This document shows, piece by piece, positions 1 to 11,333 of a DNA stretch of 64,000 nucleotides. A program made the translations under genes and the position numbers. Within the stretch, counting starts at the first letter, position 1, and each line of letters opens with the position of its first letter. Location of the stretch: positions 2,542,001 through 2,606,000 of the forward strand of contig OU612071.1 in the NCBI GenBank assembly GCA_914767715.1, read 5' to 3'. The notes under the pieces are model-generated. The model worked only from the letters and a program-made list of their open reading frames with translations. It was not told the origin of the DNA and searched no databases. This DNA is from Membranipora membranacea. Lineage: Eukaryota; Bryozoa; Gymnolaemata; Cheilostomatida; Membraniporidae.

Positions 1-94
1 CATGATTGTTAATCTGGTTAACGTCACGCTGCTTGCTCACTGTTAAATTTGCTGAACACCAAAAGGTTTTGTTTTTTGGACTATTCTGACAATA

Positions 95-137
95 ATGCTG
101 TTCTCTCTTGTTTGGATTATCTCTTTGCTGACATGTG
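95..137 (+). CDS. Candidate signal-peptide first exon
   Basis: An ATG at 95 opens 14 codons plus one base, reading MLFSLVWIISLLTC, and is followed by a good donor (GTAAGT at 138). The peptide is almost entirely hydrophobic and looks like a signal peptide cut by a phase-1 intron. It may be the first exon of the plus-strand gene whose later exons start at 719. The phases do not join directly, so a middle exon would be needed and I could not place one convincingly between 138 and 718. It could also be a chance ORF. Confidence 0.35.
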
Positions 138-718
138 GTAAGTTGTCTTGCAGTCTGTTGGCTTGTTGGTTGCATAAGCTCCGCCTTTTTTACCCCAACT
201 TTGATTTTAAAAGTAGCTAGAACATAGTTGGTATCGAGTGAATTAGATAAGCAAGAGAGTTGCATCAAATTGGCCATTAGACAATAATATTCATGTTACA
301 TGCTGCGGTAATCTACCTGGTCTGGTGCCCAACTATCTTAATGCAATCCGATTTTGGTCCTGAAGTGATTATGACGGGCACCAGATGGTATCCATTGGGG
401 TCCATTGGGAGCCTGGGAACTGAATGAGATAAAGGATTGTCTTCATTTGGATAATTTATTTGCTTATATGGCTAGAGTAATCCTACCTTTATTTATGAGC
501 AGATAACTAACAGCTTGTACAAAATGTCTTTTTTTGCGCATAACAAATAACTGTTCCAACGGTAATGTGTGATTCAAATGAGATACAATCCATGGTGCAA
601 ATCTGAAGCCACAGTGTCATACAGAGGGTCAAAAACGATGTCGTAAAGTACAGCAGAGAAAAGCATAATGATCAAAACATCTTTCCCTAATAAGTAATGA
701 TGATATTGGTAATTCCAG

Positions 719-1532
719 TCTGTCGAATTTCTACCCGCCTCCGACTCAGTATGGAGTTTATAGAGGTTATTTCTGTTGTTCTGAGACTACAGTCACTTGC
801 ATAGCTAACGGCTGGCCAGACCTTCCAGAATTTAACAAGGTGAGAATAAAACTCATACTAATAGTCTATCCTCATCTGAATGGCTCGGTCAGGTGGTACT
901 TTCCTAGAAATACCCAACTAGACATTGAAATTGAATTGCTTTCAATTTTTTGTAATTGGTTTATTAACTGACCTGGCATCGGCTTCCGTTCAGATGAGTG
1001 CAAACACATTGGCCAACCAACAGCAAATAAAATTTCACTTAAGATCACCCCCACTTCTCCACCTAATAAATTGAAGGGTGCGTTTTTTCTTTTCAATTTC
1101 TCTCATTGCACATGAGACTGACCCAAGTCGGTTGTTTGGTAGCAACAAGATGGCAATTAAACCAAAGTTTAGACATCATTAGTTGGTGAAAGAGTTGATG
1201 TTCGCCAATGACCCTGAATGCTCATCTCGTTTTAACTCCGTAATTTGTCAATGCAGTCAAACTTGTCTATGCATTGCTGGCATAAGCCAACAATAAGTGT
1301 TGTGTGCAGCATTTATAGCCCGACCAGAGGAGATGGAAAAAAAGTTCTGGCTATCTGCCTTAGTAAACCACTTTTGATATCACTGTTTTATCATTTTACC
1401 TCAAATAAGTTACTTGGACAAATATATTCGTTCATAGTTTTCTTTCAAAAATAGTCTGAGTTATTGTCTCACGTTTTACCTGCAGTTGGTGATGCTACAC
1501 ACAGAAAAATTTTAGAGTTATTTCCATTCTAA
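719..1532 (+). CDS. 3' part of an unrecognised Cys-rich gene (three exons)
   Basis: Three exons join in phase. Exon 719-839 follows acceptor TTCCAG and ends at donor GTGAGA. Exon 1257-1362 follows acceptor AATGCAG and ends at a weaker donor, GTAAAC. Exon 1486-1532 follows acceptor CCTGCAG and ends at TAA. The phases are 0 between the first two and 1 between the last two. The first exon encodes 40 residues including YGVYRGYFCC and GWPDLPEFNK; the second includes HKPTISVVCSIYSP; the third ends ILELFPF. There are six cysteines in about 90 residues, which suggests a secreted or extracellular protein, consistent with the possible signal-peptide exon at 95-137. No family is recognised. The middle exon also reads through to 1454, so its donor is the least certain boundary. 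Exons upstream of 719 are missing from the model. Confidence 0.5.
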
Positions 1533-1619
1533 AATGAATTTTTCCAAGGGTGAAGTGGGGGAACTATCTAGGAATCAAGATAGAATCAAATACATATCAC
1601 AAAGCTTCTAACAATGAAT

Positions 1620-2045
1620 TAAAATCACCCTAAGAATTTATCATCTTTCTTTTGTTATGCACAGTATAAGCTGATAGTCTGGTATAACAGTATTGCTATG
1701 TGTGATTGATCAAAATGATTCTAAGGATAGACCATTATCCTGCTCCTAGATGCAATAGCAATTGCTCAAATACATCAAACAGACAGGTGAAAATCACCCC
1801 AAGTTCGCATCAGTGTCATTTTAGGCATAGATCATTTTAATCGCCCCAAATAGTTCATAGCATTCTTACATGTGATAGCAAATGCTAAAATACATGATCG
1901 AAACCAGTGAAAATTACCTGAATGTATCATAAGTATCATTCTATGCATATGTCAATTTAAATCCCTCTAATAGTAGATAGGATGCTTAGATGTGACCGCA
2001 AAAACTCAAATGCTTGATCCAAATCAGTGAAAACTACTCTCATTA
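1620..2045. repeat. Degenerate ~120-bp tandem repeat
   Basis: Diverged copies of a block starting AAAATCACC or similar, followed by a CATCAGTGTCATTTTA-like stretch and an ATGTGATAGCAAATGCT-like stretch, begin near 1621, 1790, 1911 and 2029. The last three are spaced about 120 bp. No coding potential is seen. It lies just downstream of the plus-strand gene's stop. Confidence 0.55.
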
Positions 2046-2307
2046 ACAACGGTCCCAGATCAGAAACCTGTTGGCATTTAAATGGCTACTGCTGATCAGC
2101 TATTGGAATCAAGCGAAGATTGTGTACCAAATACAAATTATTTATTTTTTGATAGACTCGTGAATAATACAGATAATATAATGATGAAATAACTGACTAT
2201 AATTGCGAAGTTTTCACGCAAAATTAAGCTTTATACAATAAAACATAAGTATCTGCAATAGATTTCAAAGAATTGACACAAAAATTTCTGTAATAATGAA
2301 GCAAACA

Positions 2308-3213
2308 TCAAGGTTTTTTAGCCTTTGACACACCAAGGATCTCTTTCTGGGTCTTCGAAAGGGTAATATTTCGGCTCCTCTCGCCAAAAACATAGCACAG
2401 AAAATTAAAAGTACTCTTGGCTGATTCGGGGAAATTGATGTGTAGAATGTACCGCATCAGTACGATGGCCATGAGGAGAGTGGCCACATCCGGTACATCG
2501 ACCACAAACCCTCCATGGACACAAACATACAGCCTCTCCGCCTGAGATACCCCCACAACATGTCCCGTCTTATTAGCTATTTCTTCTGGGCTGCCTTGCT
2601 GCAGAATGTGTTTCATCACAGTCTGAGGTTTCGGGTTCCCTATCTTTTTGAGTAGCCCGCTCACGGAGTCTGCTGCACCTATAGAAAAAGCCAAAAGTTT
2701 AGCATCTGTGTTATAGCTAAGTTTATGGTTTGATGGTGGAAATCTGAATATTTTAACAGACTAATCTTCCATTTCCAATCAATTGAACTGCACCTAGAAT
2801 TGATATATTGCGTTTATTACCCAAAATGCATCGCAAATAAGGTTCATTGCAAAGCAGCGGTAAGAGGTTGAGATGAGGGTGATACCATCAAATTTATGAG
2901 TTGTTGATGGTGTCTGAAAAAATTGATAAATTCATCTCTCAATTCTAAAATAGCACCATACATGATGATTTCTATACGTCGCGAAAATAATAGCGTACCC
3001 AGAAATGATGTTATTGTGTTTATAGATTCCATTTGAAATGAGGTTCAACACAAAGCAGTGGTTAAGGATTGAGATGAGGTGAAACATTTTTATCCATTAT
3101 TCATTGAGGGCCTACTTACTAGGTTTGTTGATTTCACTGAGTAAAGCCTGTAAGATGTTGAGTCCTTTTCCTGGCTGGCCATCCCCGACAATCCTTCTGT
3201 ATTCCTCTTTAAT
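2308..3213 (-). CDS. Last two exons of an unrecognised minus-strand gene
   Basis: On the minus strand, exon 3120-3213 follows acceptor TTTTCCAATAG and ends at donor GTAAGTAG. Exon 2308-2678 follows acceptor TTTTTCTATAG and runs to a stop. The intron is in phase 1 and the joined frame is open across it. The first exon encodes EEYRRIVGDGQPGKGLNILQ and related residues. The last encodes 122 residues with a central hydrophobic stretch (VATLLMAIVLMRYILHINFP) followed by FNFLCYVFGE, and ends in a Lys-rich tail. The pattern loosely recalls C-terminal regions of uncharacterised invertebrate and fish proteins, but I do not recognise a named domain. Upstream exons would lie above 3213, where LINE and inverted-repeat debris now sits. 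TTTATT (AATAAA on the minus strand) near 2140 could serve as the poly(A) signal. Confidence 0.7.
2807..3090. repeat. Diverged direct duplication inside the intron
   Basis: Two ~80-bp stretches, about 2807-2890 and 3013-3090, share a GTTTAT start, an AAGGTTCATTGCAAAGCAG-like core and a GGTTGAGATGAGG-like end. They lie about 205 bp apart within or next to the intron at 2679-3119 and are too diverged to be recent. Confidence 0.5.
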
Positions 3214-3419
3214 CTATTGGAAAACAGAACAATTAATGTAAAGGATAATTGGGTGGGGTGAAAGTAGGATGCTTTGTACATCTATGACTGGCACTGCAGT
3301 CGATAGGAGTCCCTTCATCATAACAAGATATCAAGCCAAAGGATGGCAAATAATAGTTTAATTTTTTTTTTAATTCAATTAATTCAACACGCACATCAGT
3401 TGTCCAACAGTCAGCTTCA

Positions 3420-3990
3420 AGCTCTCACTATACACCATCCCTACAGATTATGGGCAGACCAGACATTGAATAGCAGACAACCCTCCATAAAAAAAGATCA
3501 TTACCTTGCTCAGCGTAAGTGTCAGGCAGCTTCTGGGGAGGCTCTTCTACTGTCACTGTTGTTGACTTTCTCTTCCTCAAAGAGTTTCGCCTGGCTTCGT
3601 CGGAGCTCCAGTGAAGGCCAGGCCAGGGACACCAGCATAGCATTTACGCTGTTCCTCCTGCCAAAATATCTCACATCAAAACGCGCTGCTCGCCTCTGGA
3701 CACTTTCAAGCTTCTTGTTTTGCTGTCGGAAGAGCAATACTCCAGCTGTGGGTGTACTAGTGATCGGATGCTTCAGATCTTTCGGGAGATGCCATAGGTT
3801 TCACTGTATGAAACCTAGCGTTCTCCTTGCCTTTTTAGTGATTTGGTCGATATGATTGTTGCATGACAGGTTGTTTGCGATGATCGCTCCTAGGTACTTG
3901 GCCACGAGGTGATCCTTTTAGGGAAGGAGAATCTTTTTCTTCTTGTTGGTAATGTTCAGAAAATCGAACCCAGTGACTATACCCAATTTG
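3420..3990 (-). mobile_element. Decayed non-LTR (LINE) reverse-transcriptase 3' end
   Basis: Read on the minus strand, 3795-3905 encodes YLGAIIANNLSCNNHIDQIT followed by KKARRTLGF. After an in-frame stop and a frame change, 3522-3737 encodes KLESVQRRAARF followed by SLAWPSLELRR. This series (YLG…HI..I..KA…LGF, then KLE.VQRRAARF, then L.WP.L..RR) is the standard C-terminal signature of LINE reverse transcriptases of the CR1/Jockey/RTE type. Stops and frameshifts break it, and the upstream catalytic part of the RT is absent. It is a dead 5'-truncated copy, possibly inserted in the intron or flank of the minus-strand gene at 2308-3213. Confidence 0.75.
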
Positions 3991-4590
3991 GCAAGTCCTT
4001 CAATGGCTCATGTGCCCCACACAATACTACCGAGAGCAAGTTTGGGGGTGTGGGGCTATGTGTGAGACTAAGTCTGTGATCCACCAATTCACATCAGTGA
4101 TCCACCGTCAGTCTCAATTCCCCACGAACCCCCCCCCCCCCCTTCTGATTCAAACTCAATTAGGGAGTCCTCTGCTGGACAGGCTGCTAGTGCTAAGAAC
4201 CACAGGCCCCAGGCAGGACTGCCAGCCTTCCAAACTGCCTAAAATATGATAAAAGGTAGCATGGAATAAAACTTTTATTCCATGCTACCTGTCCTTCATG
4301 AGCCATTGAAGGACTTGCTAGCATCTATTCTGCCCACCCCACTGACTACTACTCAAAATAATAAACAGAGTAAGACACACGGAGGAGCCAATTTTGGTAC
4401 TAGGGCCTACTATATTTACCTGCATAGATTATACAATTTACCAGTATAGAATACCTCACTCCAACACCGATCATTTTTTGTGAAGACTGCCAAGGACTGA
4501 AATGAACTTCCAACCACCAGCAATGCTGTCCTTCTTTGATCATATCCTTACCTTAGGCAGTTTGGAAGGCTAGCAGTCTTGTCTAGGGCC
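3991..4590. mobile_element. Nested inverted-repeat (foldback/MITE-like) cluster
   Basis: Three inverted pairs overlap here. Arms 3991-4012 and 4297-4318 are 22 bp and identical (GCAAGTCCTTCAATGGCTCA core). Arms 4254-4271 and 4273-4290 form a perfect 18-bp palindrome with a 1-nt spacer. Arms 4205-4242 and 4553-4590 are ~38 bp with a few mismatches. A run of 12 or more C lies near 4130. There is no ORF of note. Two non-autonomous elements inserted into each other is the simplest reading; no target duplication was identified. Confidence 0.55.
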
Positions 4591-5094
4591 AGTGCTTGCA
4601 TGACTTTCTAACTTGTTTGCCAGGCTTGGATTGAGACTAATAAAGCAATATGAAATGCAGCAGTAGTTTCCACAACTAAATGTGTTATAATACTAATAAT
4701 AATTGTGAATATCATCAGCCTTTGTGGGTACAGATTTGAAGAAAACGGGCATGTTACTAGTCTAATGACAGCATTTTGATGTTAGTGGCCTGTTACTCCT
4801 ACTGGAGTGTATTTTTCCAGCTTCACTGTGACCTGCTTCTACAATAATAGCTATCAAAGGGGAGGAAGGGGTCAGAGCAGGAGGGAAATTAAAAGAAAAA
4901 GCTCTGTTCTTTTGCTGAATCTAAAAATTTCATGGGGGCCGCCATTTTGACCTTTTATGAAAGCAGATGCCCAATGCACAATGAACACTATTGTGCAAAA
5001 CTAATGCGCGAGCAAAATCACGCAGTAGAAAGGGAATCTAAGACCCAAGGCTAAGTGTATGGGAATGCAACTCCAAAATACACAATACAGAGTC
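4591..5094. other. Intergenic, nothing recognised
   Basis: AT-rich sequence without a supported exon, RNA gene or repeat family. A purine-rich stretch (GGGGAGGAAGGGG) lies near 4859. Confidence 0.5.
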
Positions 5095-5460
5095 CAAAGG
5101 TCAAAACTGACATATAAAAATTAAAAAAACTGACATAACACACATGAAAACTGGCATAGCATAAATGAAAAAACTGGCATATTAAACACGAAAATATTGA
5201 CATACTACAAATGAAAACTGCAATACCAAACACCAAAACTGACATATTAAACATGCAAACTGACATATCAAACACACAAACTGACATATTAAACACACAA
5301 ACTGACATATCACACATGAAAAATGACATAATAAGCATGCAAAATGACATACTGCAGATACAAAATGACATAGCAAACACACAAACTGACATATTAAACA
5401 CACAAACTGACACATCACGCATTAAAACTGACACTATAAACATGCAAACACATTTTTGAC
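5095..5460. repeat. 21-bp minisatellite
   Basis: About 17 tandem variants of a 21-bp unit built around ACTGACATATTAAACAC. Because 21 is a multiple of 3, several frames stay open on both strands, giving heptad-like peptides (TQTDILN on the plus strand, CQFVCLI on the minus). These are most simply a by-product of the repeat. The array stops about 30 bp before homology to the 6-kb gene unit begins at 5491. Confidence 0.85.
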
Positions 5461-6101
5461 ATAGAATATTTTTACCAACGGCGCTCCATAATATATCGCA
5501 GATTCTAAGCAAGACTAAATTATAGTCCTATCTCCTTGGTTGAAGCTGGAAACAGTAACCAGTCGCAGCATTAGAAGGCAGTGTTGTTGAGTTCAACAAG
5601 TTTTATTCTTTTATCTCAATTAAGCAACATGTCAATCTTTTACAACAACACATGTTGTATTACACTCTCCGAGCCCTCCATTATCTGTTTTAGGTACTGG
5701 GTGCAAGCGGACGTGGATGATATAGCTGCCACCACAATAAGGATATCATTATCACTAAGCTTCAACTTAAGAAAACCAATATCAATCATCATTAAATTAT
5801 GTCAGTTGTCGATGTCATTAAACCAAGTAGTGTATTTTTTCCCTAATCACACAAAACTTAATAGCAATTATTTGACATCTGGCAGTTTGAAAATATCCAC
5901 ATAATGTGACAAGTGTCCAAAATGTTTATTGGCATAATAATTGATCCAACAACTATTAGTATGTAGGCGTATTAAGTTCAGATCCTGCACCCTACCTCCT
6001 GGGAACAATGATATTTCCCTATCAACCATAATTTATATGGAAATAAACAATATGAAAATAATAACAGCTTCCAGCTCATCAGATGTTGCCTGTCCCGAAA
6101 G

Positions 6102-6109
6102 TATAAAAG
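6102..6109 (+). promoter_or_regulatory. TATA box of peptide gene A
   Basis: TATAAAAG, with a transcription start expected about 30 bp downstream near 6130-6135. A 5' UTR exon then runs to the donor GTAAGTAT at 6190. The element is conserved in all seven copies. Confidence 0.7.
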
Positions 6110-6360
6110 AAGAGACCAATTAATACAAAGATCACAAGACTACAGCCTCACATCACTGCACAGCACTGTCTCAAACCTCTTAATCCACAGTAAGTATCTG
6201 GTTGTAAATTTACTGATCAGGAATTGTATGAGGTAATGCCGCGTTGGAAGTAAATTTTTGTATTTGTTTTCTGTATTATCTCATTGAGGAAGTTTCTATA
6301 AATTAACCTGGTATAATGGAATGCATATTCTTTATCTGATGTAGATAGAAGAAACTGGAA

Positions 6361-6868
6361 ATGAAGGTCTTTGCACTTCTATCCCTGATCGTTGCTGCAC
6401 TTGGTGAGTTTCACTTCTTCTTGTTTTATATTTTTTCAGTGAATACTGAGACCTGTTCTACATGTGGTATTTAGGTAGATATTGGATGACTGATGCATTA
6501 ATGTTTCCACCGACTGTGGTGTTTTATGATCTTCAAAGACATAATTAAACCATATCTGATATAATTAGTTACATTGAGGTCTAAAATACGAATCACCCCA
6601 TAGCATTTGATCAGATCACATTCACTCCATAAGCGTGGTTGATCTTGAAATGTAATATAATAGACGGTACAGAATAAACTGTTTGATGATTGTGATGATA
6701 ATTTATTTATCATCGCAACTGCAAAAGGGTAATGTTCATAAGTTTATAAATTTACACTGTGTTTTTATAGCTGTTGTACAGATTGAAGCTGGGGTCTTCA
6801 GTTCGGTGATAAAGTCAGTAGCTACCGAAGTAGCGAGCGATGCTGTTGTTGACGCAATCGAAGGCTAA
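6361..6868 (+). CDS. Secreted short amphipathic peptide gene, copy A
   Basis: Four exons: 5' UTR exon to 6189; exon 2 from about 6345 to 6403 with the ATG at 6361; exon 3 6771-6893 with TAA at 6866-6868; and a 3' UTR exon from 7097 with AATAAA at 7183 and 7200. Donors (GTAAGT, GTGAGT, GTGAGC) and acceptors (GATGTAG, TTTTTATAG, TTCCAG) are good, and the coding intron is in phase 1. The product is 46 residues. It opens MKVFALLSLIVAALA, continues VVQIEA, and a 25-residue mature peptide probably starts GVFSSVIK and ends DAIEG. Hydrophobic Val, Ile and Phe recur every 3-4 residues, giving an amphipathic helix with one Lys and four acidic residues and no Cys. The terminal Gly next to the stop could donate a C-terminal amide. 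The 3' UTR intron lies only 25 nt after the stop, too close to trigger nonsense-mediated decay. Function is unknown; defence, venom-type or signalling roles are possible. Cleavage after ALA is an alternative. Confidence 0.7.
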
Positions 6869-7182
6869 ACACCCACCAGCGGACCAAATTGAGGTGAGCA
6901 GATACAATAAGACTACAATCTTTGTATTATAGATATTGCACATATATGTACTGATAAGAAAACAAATTATAATGCAAATTCTAAAATAATTTTATTGGTT
7001 GATGCAACTCTGAATATTTGTTTTTTAATGTTGTGGTAAACAAATTAGTTTTATGCATATGAATCAAATTAATTTATTTTTTCCAAAACATTCCAGGTTC
7101 GAGATATGTCTGCAACCAAGAGAAAATCACACAGGATTTAAAAGCTCTTCTCAATCAGCTGTGTATTGAATCTAATTTAATC

Positions 7183-7205
7183 AATAAATAATATTTAGCA
7201 ATAAA
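7183..7205 (+). terminator. Two poly(A) signals of peptide gene A
   Basis: AATAAA at 7183-7188 and again at 7200-7205, about 90-110 nt into the last exon. The pair is kept in every complete copy of the gene. Confidence 0.6.
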
Positions 7206-7229
7206 GCAAAACCTCCTTGCACACAGTTT

Positions 7230-9122
7230 AATAATTATATTTCAAACACAAATAAAATTCCTAAATTATTATGGCATTCAGTTTGGTTATGTCATACCCA
7301 TAAGATAGAGAGCGAAACCTCCTATGCCATTCTACACCATTAAAGGGAACTGAAATTGATTGTTCAAGCCAGAACAGTGACAGGACTCACAACATCTGCA
7401 CGTGCTTACATTGTAAAATCTAAAGTTACTTAAGGGTACCAGAAAGGTACAATTTCATACATGGTATACATTGAACTCAATCCTGGAACAGCAGCTCACT
7501 CATAGCCTTATAAACAATAATCACTCAATTTAGGAATACCTACTTGATTTTATGAACTCCTCAATCCTCTAATAATTTAAGTTTATAGATGTCTATGTGA
7601 TTTGCTATGTGAAATGCTATGTGAAATGCTATGTGATTGGCTGTCCCTAGTAGAGGGTGCCATCTTTACTGTATGACCACGTGACAGTCACCTGACTAAA
7701 ACCGTTACAACAAGATGCATTCTTCCGGATATAATGCAGTCTCTAATAAAATATTCATTGATTTATGGATCTGTTTTATAGTGTTTTAATGTTTTATATT
7801 ATCAAGACAGGCATGAATAAAAGTTTTTATGTTCAAAATAACCACCAAATAAAAGAAAAAGACACTAGTTTATACAAATTGTTGCTCACAGAAAATTGAT
7901 TTTTTTATTAATCACACTTTGCGCAAACTCCAAAAGGCTACTAGGAACTGAGCTCGATGTCAAATGAAAAATTGTGAGAATGTCTATTGGAAAACACAGC
8001 TCCCTGATTGGAGAATGGTGAGTTGAAAATGCTATTCTAAGAATAGTACAATTCAATGATGGTATATTATAGTGACGTAGGGGGTACCTGCATGGTACAT
8101 GTCATCTTCATGGGGCTCAGTTATTTAAAGTCGAAAAATGCTCAGTTGTAGTTATCTCCTCCTTACTTTTCCAAAAGCTATCTCCTTCCTACATTTTTTA
8201 ATTCAGAATAACCACATTTGGTCACCTGGATCGTTAGTCAATCAGCTAACTATTCATTCATCTTTTTCTGCAAAAAACTCCAAATCTGACAAAAAATCTC
8301 CAGGTTCGTGTTTTTCTGTTCAAGAAGAATTAAATTTCGACATGGTAACTCACAGAGATCTGGTTTTTTTTGGAGCATCTGTTTATCACATTATCCAAGT
8401 GAGCTTTTGAGGGCATCTTTGAAATATTTTTTAAACATAATTAAAATTGCGATTTACTTTTTCATTACGGTGTTTATTTCATCCATCAGTGCAGTGGCAA
8501 TGTTGCACAAGGCAGTGCAAAGAGCCTATATATTTGTTGATTCTATGCCATTGTGCACAGTTTCAAACGAATTCTAATTGCCTTTTATCAAAGGAGTGGA
8601 GCAATTTACAAATGACAATGGAGATGCTAAACTGAACTTAAACAAAAGAATATTTCTGTAGGTTGATATAACCTTTCAGTATAGATTGTGGTGACCCATC
8701 AGTCCCCCATCAAATTCTTTCATAATGACTATAGACCGCAAAATAATTAATATTATTAATATTTCCAAACATGGTTTGGATTTGGCTTTTTCAGTTGATA
8801 CTGTTCAATGATAGCATTTTCAAACTACACCCAAATGTTTGAGCTTATATTTTACTTGAATGTCATCCTAATATTTTCATTATTGAAACACACTAATGTA
8901 ACTATGCTGGATGCGTATAGGATTATGATAACTGTGTGTCTGGAGGGATCACCCTTAATAACACACATGATATTCTATGTGAAATATTCTGCTGCATTTT
9001 CAGTGAGCTGGTTTTTGTATGTTCGACCTTGGTGTAGTTATCACCATTAAGGAATTGCAGTCCTGAAATAACCATCGACAGCATTCATGTTACGGTTGAG
9101 TTTGTACATTTTCTTAAAAATC
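7230..9122. other. Conserved unit spacer downstream of the peptide gene
   Basis: No convincing gene. It contains a short 12-bp tandem repeat (GCTATGTGAAAT and variants, about 7595-7640), then a compact block at 7640-7735 with an inverted CCAAT box (GATTGGC), CCCTAGTAGAGGGTGCC, a CACGTG E-box and CTTCCGG. That block could be regulatory, perhaps a boundary or a second promoter. ORFs of 80-173 codons here differ in frame between units. Confidence 0.4.
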
Positions 9123-10659
9123 GTGCCCCGGGACTGCATCTATACTGCAACAAGTTATAATGTTGTTACTTTTGAGGATTCGGTCAGCCAAACAGGTGGG
9201 CTACCTCAAAAAACAACAAATCTGAGATGGCCTCCAAACAAAATTGGAAGCAATTCTTCACGCAGTGCATTGAAACAATCCAAGTACAATTGAGACCTCT
9301 GCTGGATGAAGATATCAGTGAGAGCAATTACAGACATTGTTTTCTCAGAGTAAATTTTCTAATCCCTCAAGAAAATCTTATTTGTAAACAACCAGTGTAT
9401 TGCAGTCTCTATGTTTCATTACAGGGAAAGAATTTGTTACTGTTGTGCCTTGTTAATCTTTTCCAAAGGATTTAAAGGCAATGTAATTTTAGAATTTCTA
9501 AACCTGGAATTACCTTTGTGTCTCAAGACTTGTTGCTTCTCATGATATTTATGTATTATAGCATTATTACATCAGATTAAAACTGAAGGTTCAATTAAAT
9601 CAAATGTCTAGTCGCAAGCAACATCCCGGACCATAGGATGCAAAATTTGTTGCCTTAGTGGCCAGGCCGCAATATCTGCTCCAGGTTGCTCTCTGTTTGC
9701 AGGCGGGTCGGAGCACACCTGGGTTCCAACCAAAGCCCAGTGCTAGATAATTTGTAATTCCTGCTCAGTCCAAATATACTTTCCAACCAGCATTCCAAGC
9801 CCGAAACCCCAGTTCTGATACAAAAAATTTAGCCCATATTGAGTGCCCCGTTTTTTATACCAATTTTATTGCATTCAAAATATCATATCATATTATGTTG
9901 AATCAATAGGCTCTAGAGGCTGGCTACTCATATATTTACATTTTTGCAATCGACCATGACACCTTGTCGACATTCAATTATCCACACTCTCTTTACTCAA
10001 CAAAAACATGGTCCATGCGATCACTTCACTTTTGGTTAGCCGGGTAAACCTTCTTCCGGGAGTTATTGCACAATCGAGTAGAGGGTGCCCTGGGACTGCA
10101 TCTATACTGCAACACGTTATAATGTTGTTACTTATGAGGATTCGGTTAGCCAAACAGGTGGGCTGCCTCCATAAACAACAAATCTGAGATGGCCTCCAAA
10201 AAATCTCCAGCAGTTCTCCACGCGGTGCATTGAAACGATCCAAGTACAATTGAGACCTAAGCTGGATGAAGATATCAGTTAGAGCAATTACAGACATTGT
10301 TTTCTCAGAGTAAATTTTCTAATTCCTCAAGAAAATCTTATTTGTAAACAACCTGTTGTATTGCAGTCTCTGTGTTTCATTACAGGGAAAGAATTTGTTA
10401 CTGTCGTGCCTTGTTTATCTTTTCCAAATGATTTAAAGGCAATGTAATATTAGAATATCAAAACCTGAGGATAACCTTTGTGTCTCAAGACTGATTAAAA
10501 TTGAAGGTTGATTTGAAACAGATGTCTTGTCATAAGCCACATCCCGGAGCATAGGCGGCGAAATCCGTTGCCTTAGTGGCCAGGCCACAATATCTGCGCC
10601 AGGTTGCTCTCTGTTTGCACGCAGGTCGGAGGACACCTGGGTGCCAACCAAAGCCCAGT
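9123..10659. repeat. Internal direct duplication within the unit
   Basis: Module 1 (9123-9741) and module 2 (10085-10659) are diverged direct copies about 960 bp apart. Both open GTGCCC.GGGACTGCATCTA and close at GCCCAGT. The same pair occurs in C (34363-34981, 35349-35927), D (40878-41497, 41841-42416), E (47011-47630, 47974-48549), F and G. The fragment at 13962-15966 has only one module. No coding function is assigned. Confidence 0.75.
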
Positions 10660-11333
10660 AGAAGATGGACCGCAGATACATTCGATATGAGGCCCTTTCG
10701 ATAAATTTAAGGTTCAATGATTGCACAGACCAAGGGTACATTGTGGCAGCATCATTCAAGGATTGTTATAGTTATTCCTATAGTAAAAACTGCCACAATA
10801 CTGCCTTCCTAGCTATACCCATCGTATCAATTTAGCTAGGATAGTTAGGTGTAATTTAAGCATATAACTTCATGTCTAATTGTGGAGTAAGGCTGTACAA
10901 AGAGAAATTTTTAAGGGAGAGCCTGCATATTCTCTTTTTTATTGTAATCAAAAACTTTGAATTCAGTTCATTCTCCAGAACCCTATAATTGTGACAAATA
11001 GATGAAAGGAGTTTTTGGCATCAAGCTTCCCATAACTTTCCCCATGACGCAAAGCTTGCAGATACCTTGACCAAGGAGTAAAAATCTCTTTACTTGACTA
11101 TTGTTAAAAAATTTACTCTGAATCCCTTTACTCTGTGAAGCAGTCTATCCACATGCTTGAAACTAAAATGTTTTACACAGATAGATAGATGGGGTGATAA
11201 CTCTATACTGCAAATGGGCGACCAAATTTCAACAATAAGAGAAGACAACTTCTTGGCCTAAGATTTGCTCAAATTGACTTTAATGAACTGAGAAGGTGAT
11301 AGGTTGTATCCATATCCAATGTTGACTTAGAGT

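Noticed and set aside
5100-5460. CRISPR-like array
   Set aside because: Units are contiguous with no unique spacers, in a eukaryotic context.
5051-5512. 153-codon minus-strand ORF and heptad plus-strand ORF at 5211-5459
   Set aside because: Both come from a 21-bp repeat, which keeps frames open automatically.
10433-10759. 108-codon minus-strand ORF present in A and C-G
   Set aside because: The differences between A, C and D are mostly amino-acid-changing, no family is recognised, the B copy is cut short, and the opposite frame looks equally protein-like. Best explained as chance in a duplicated module.
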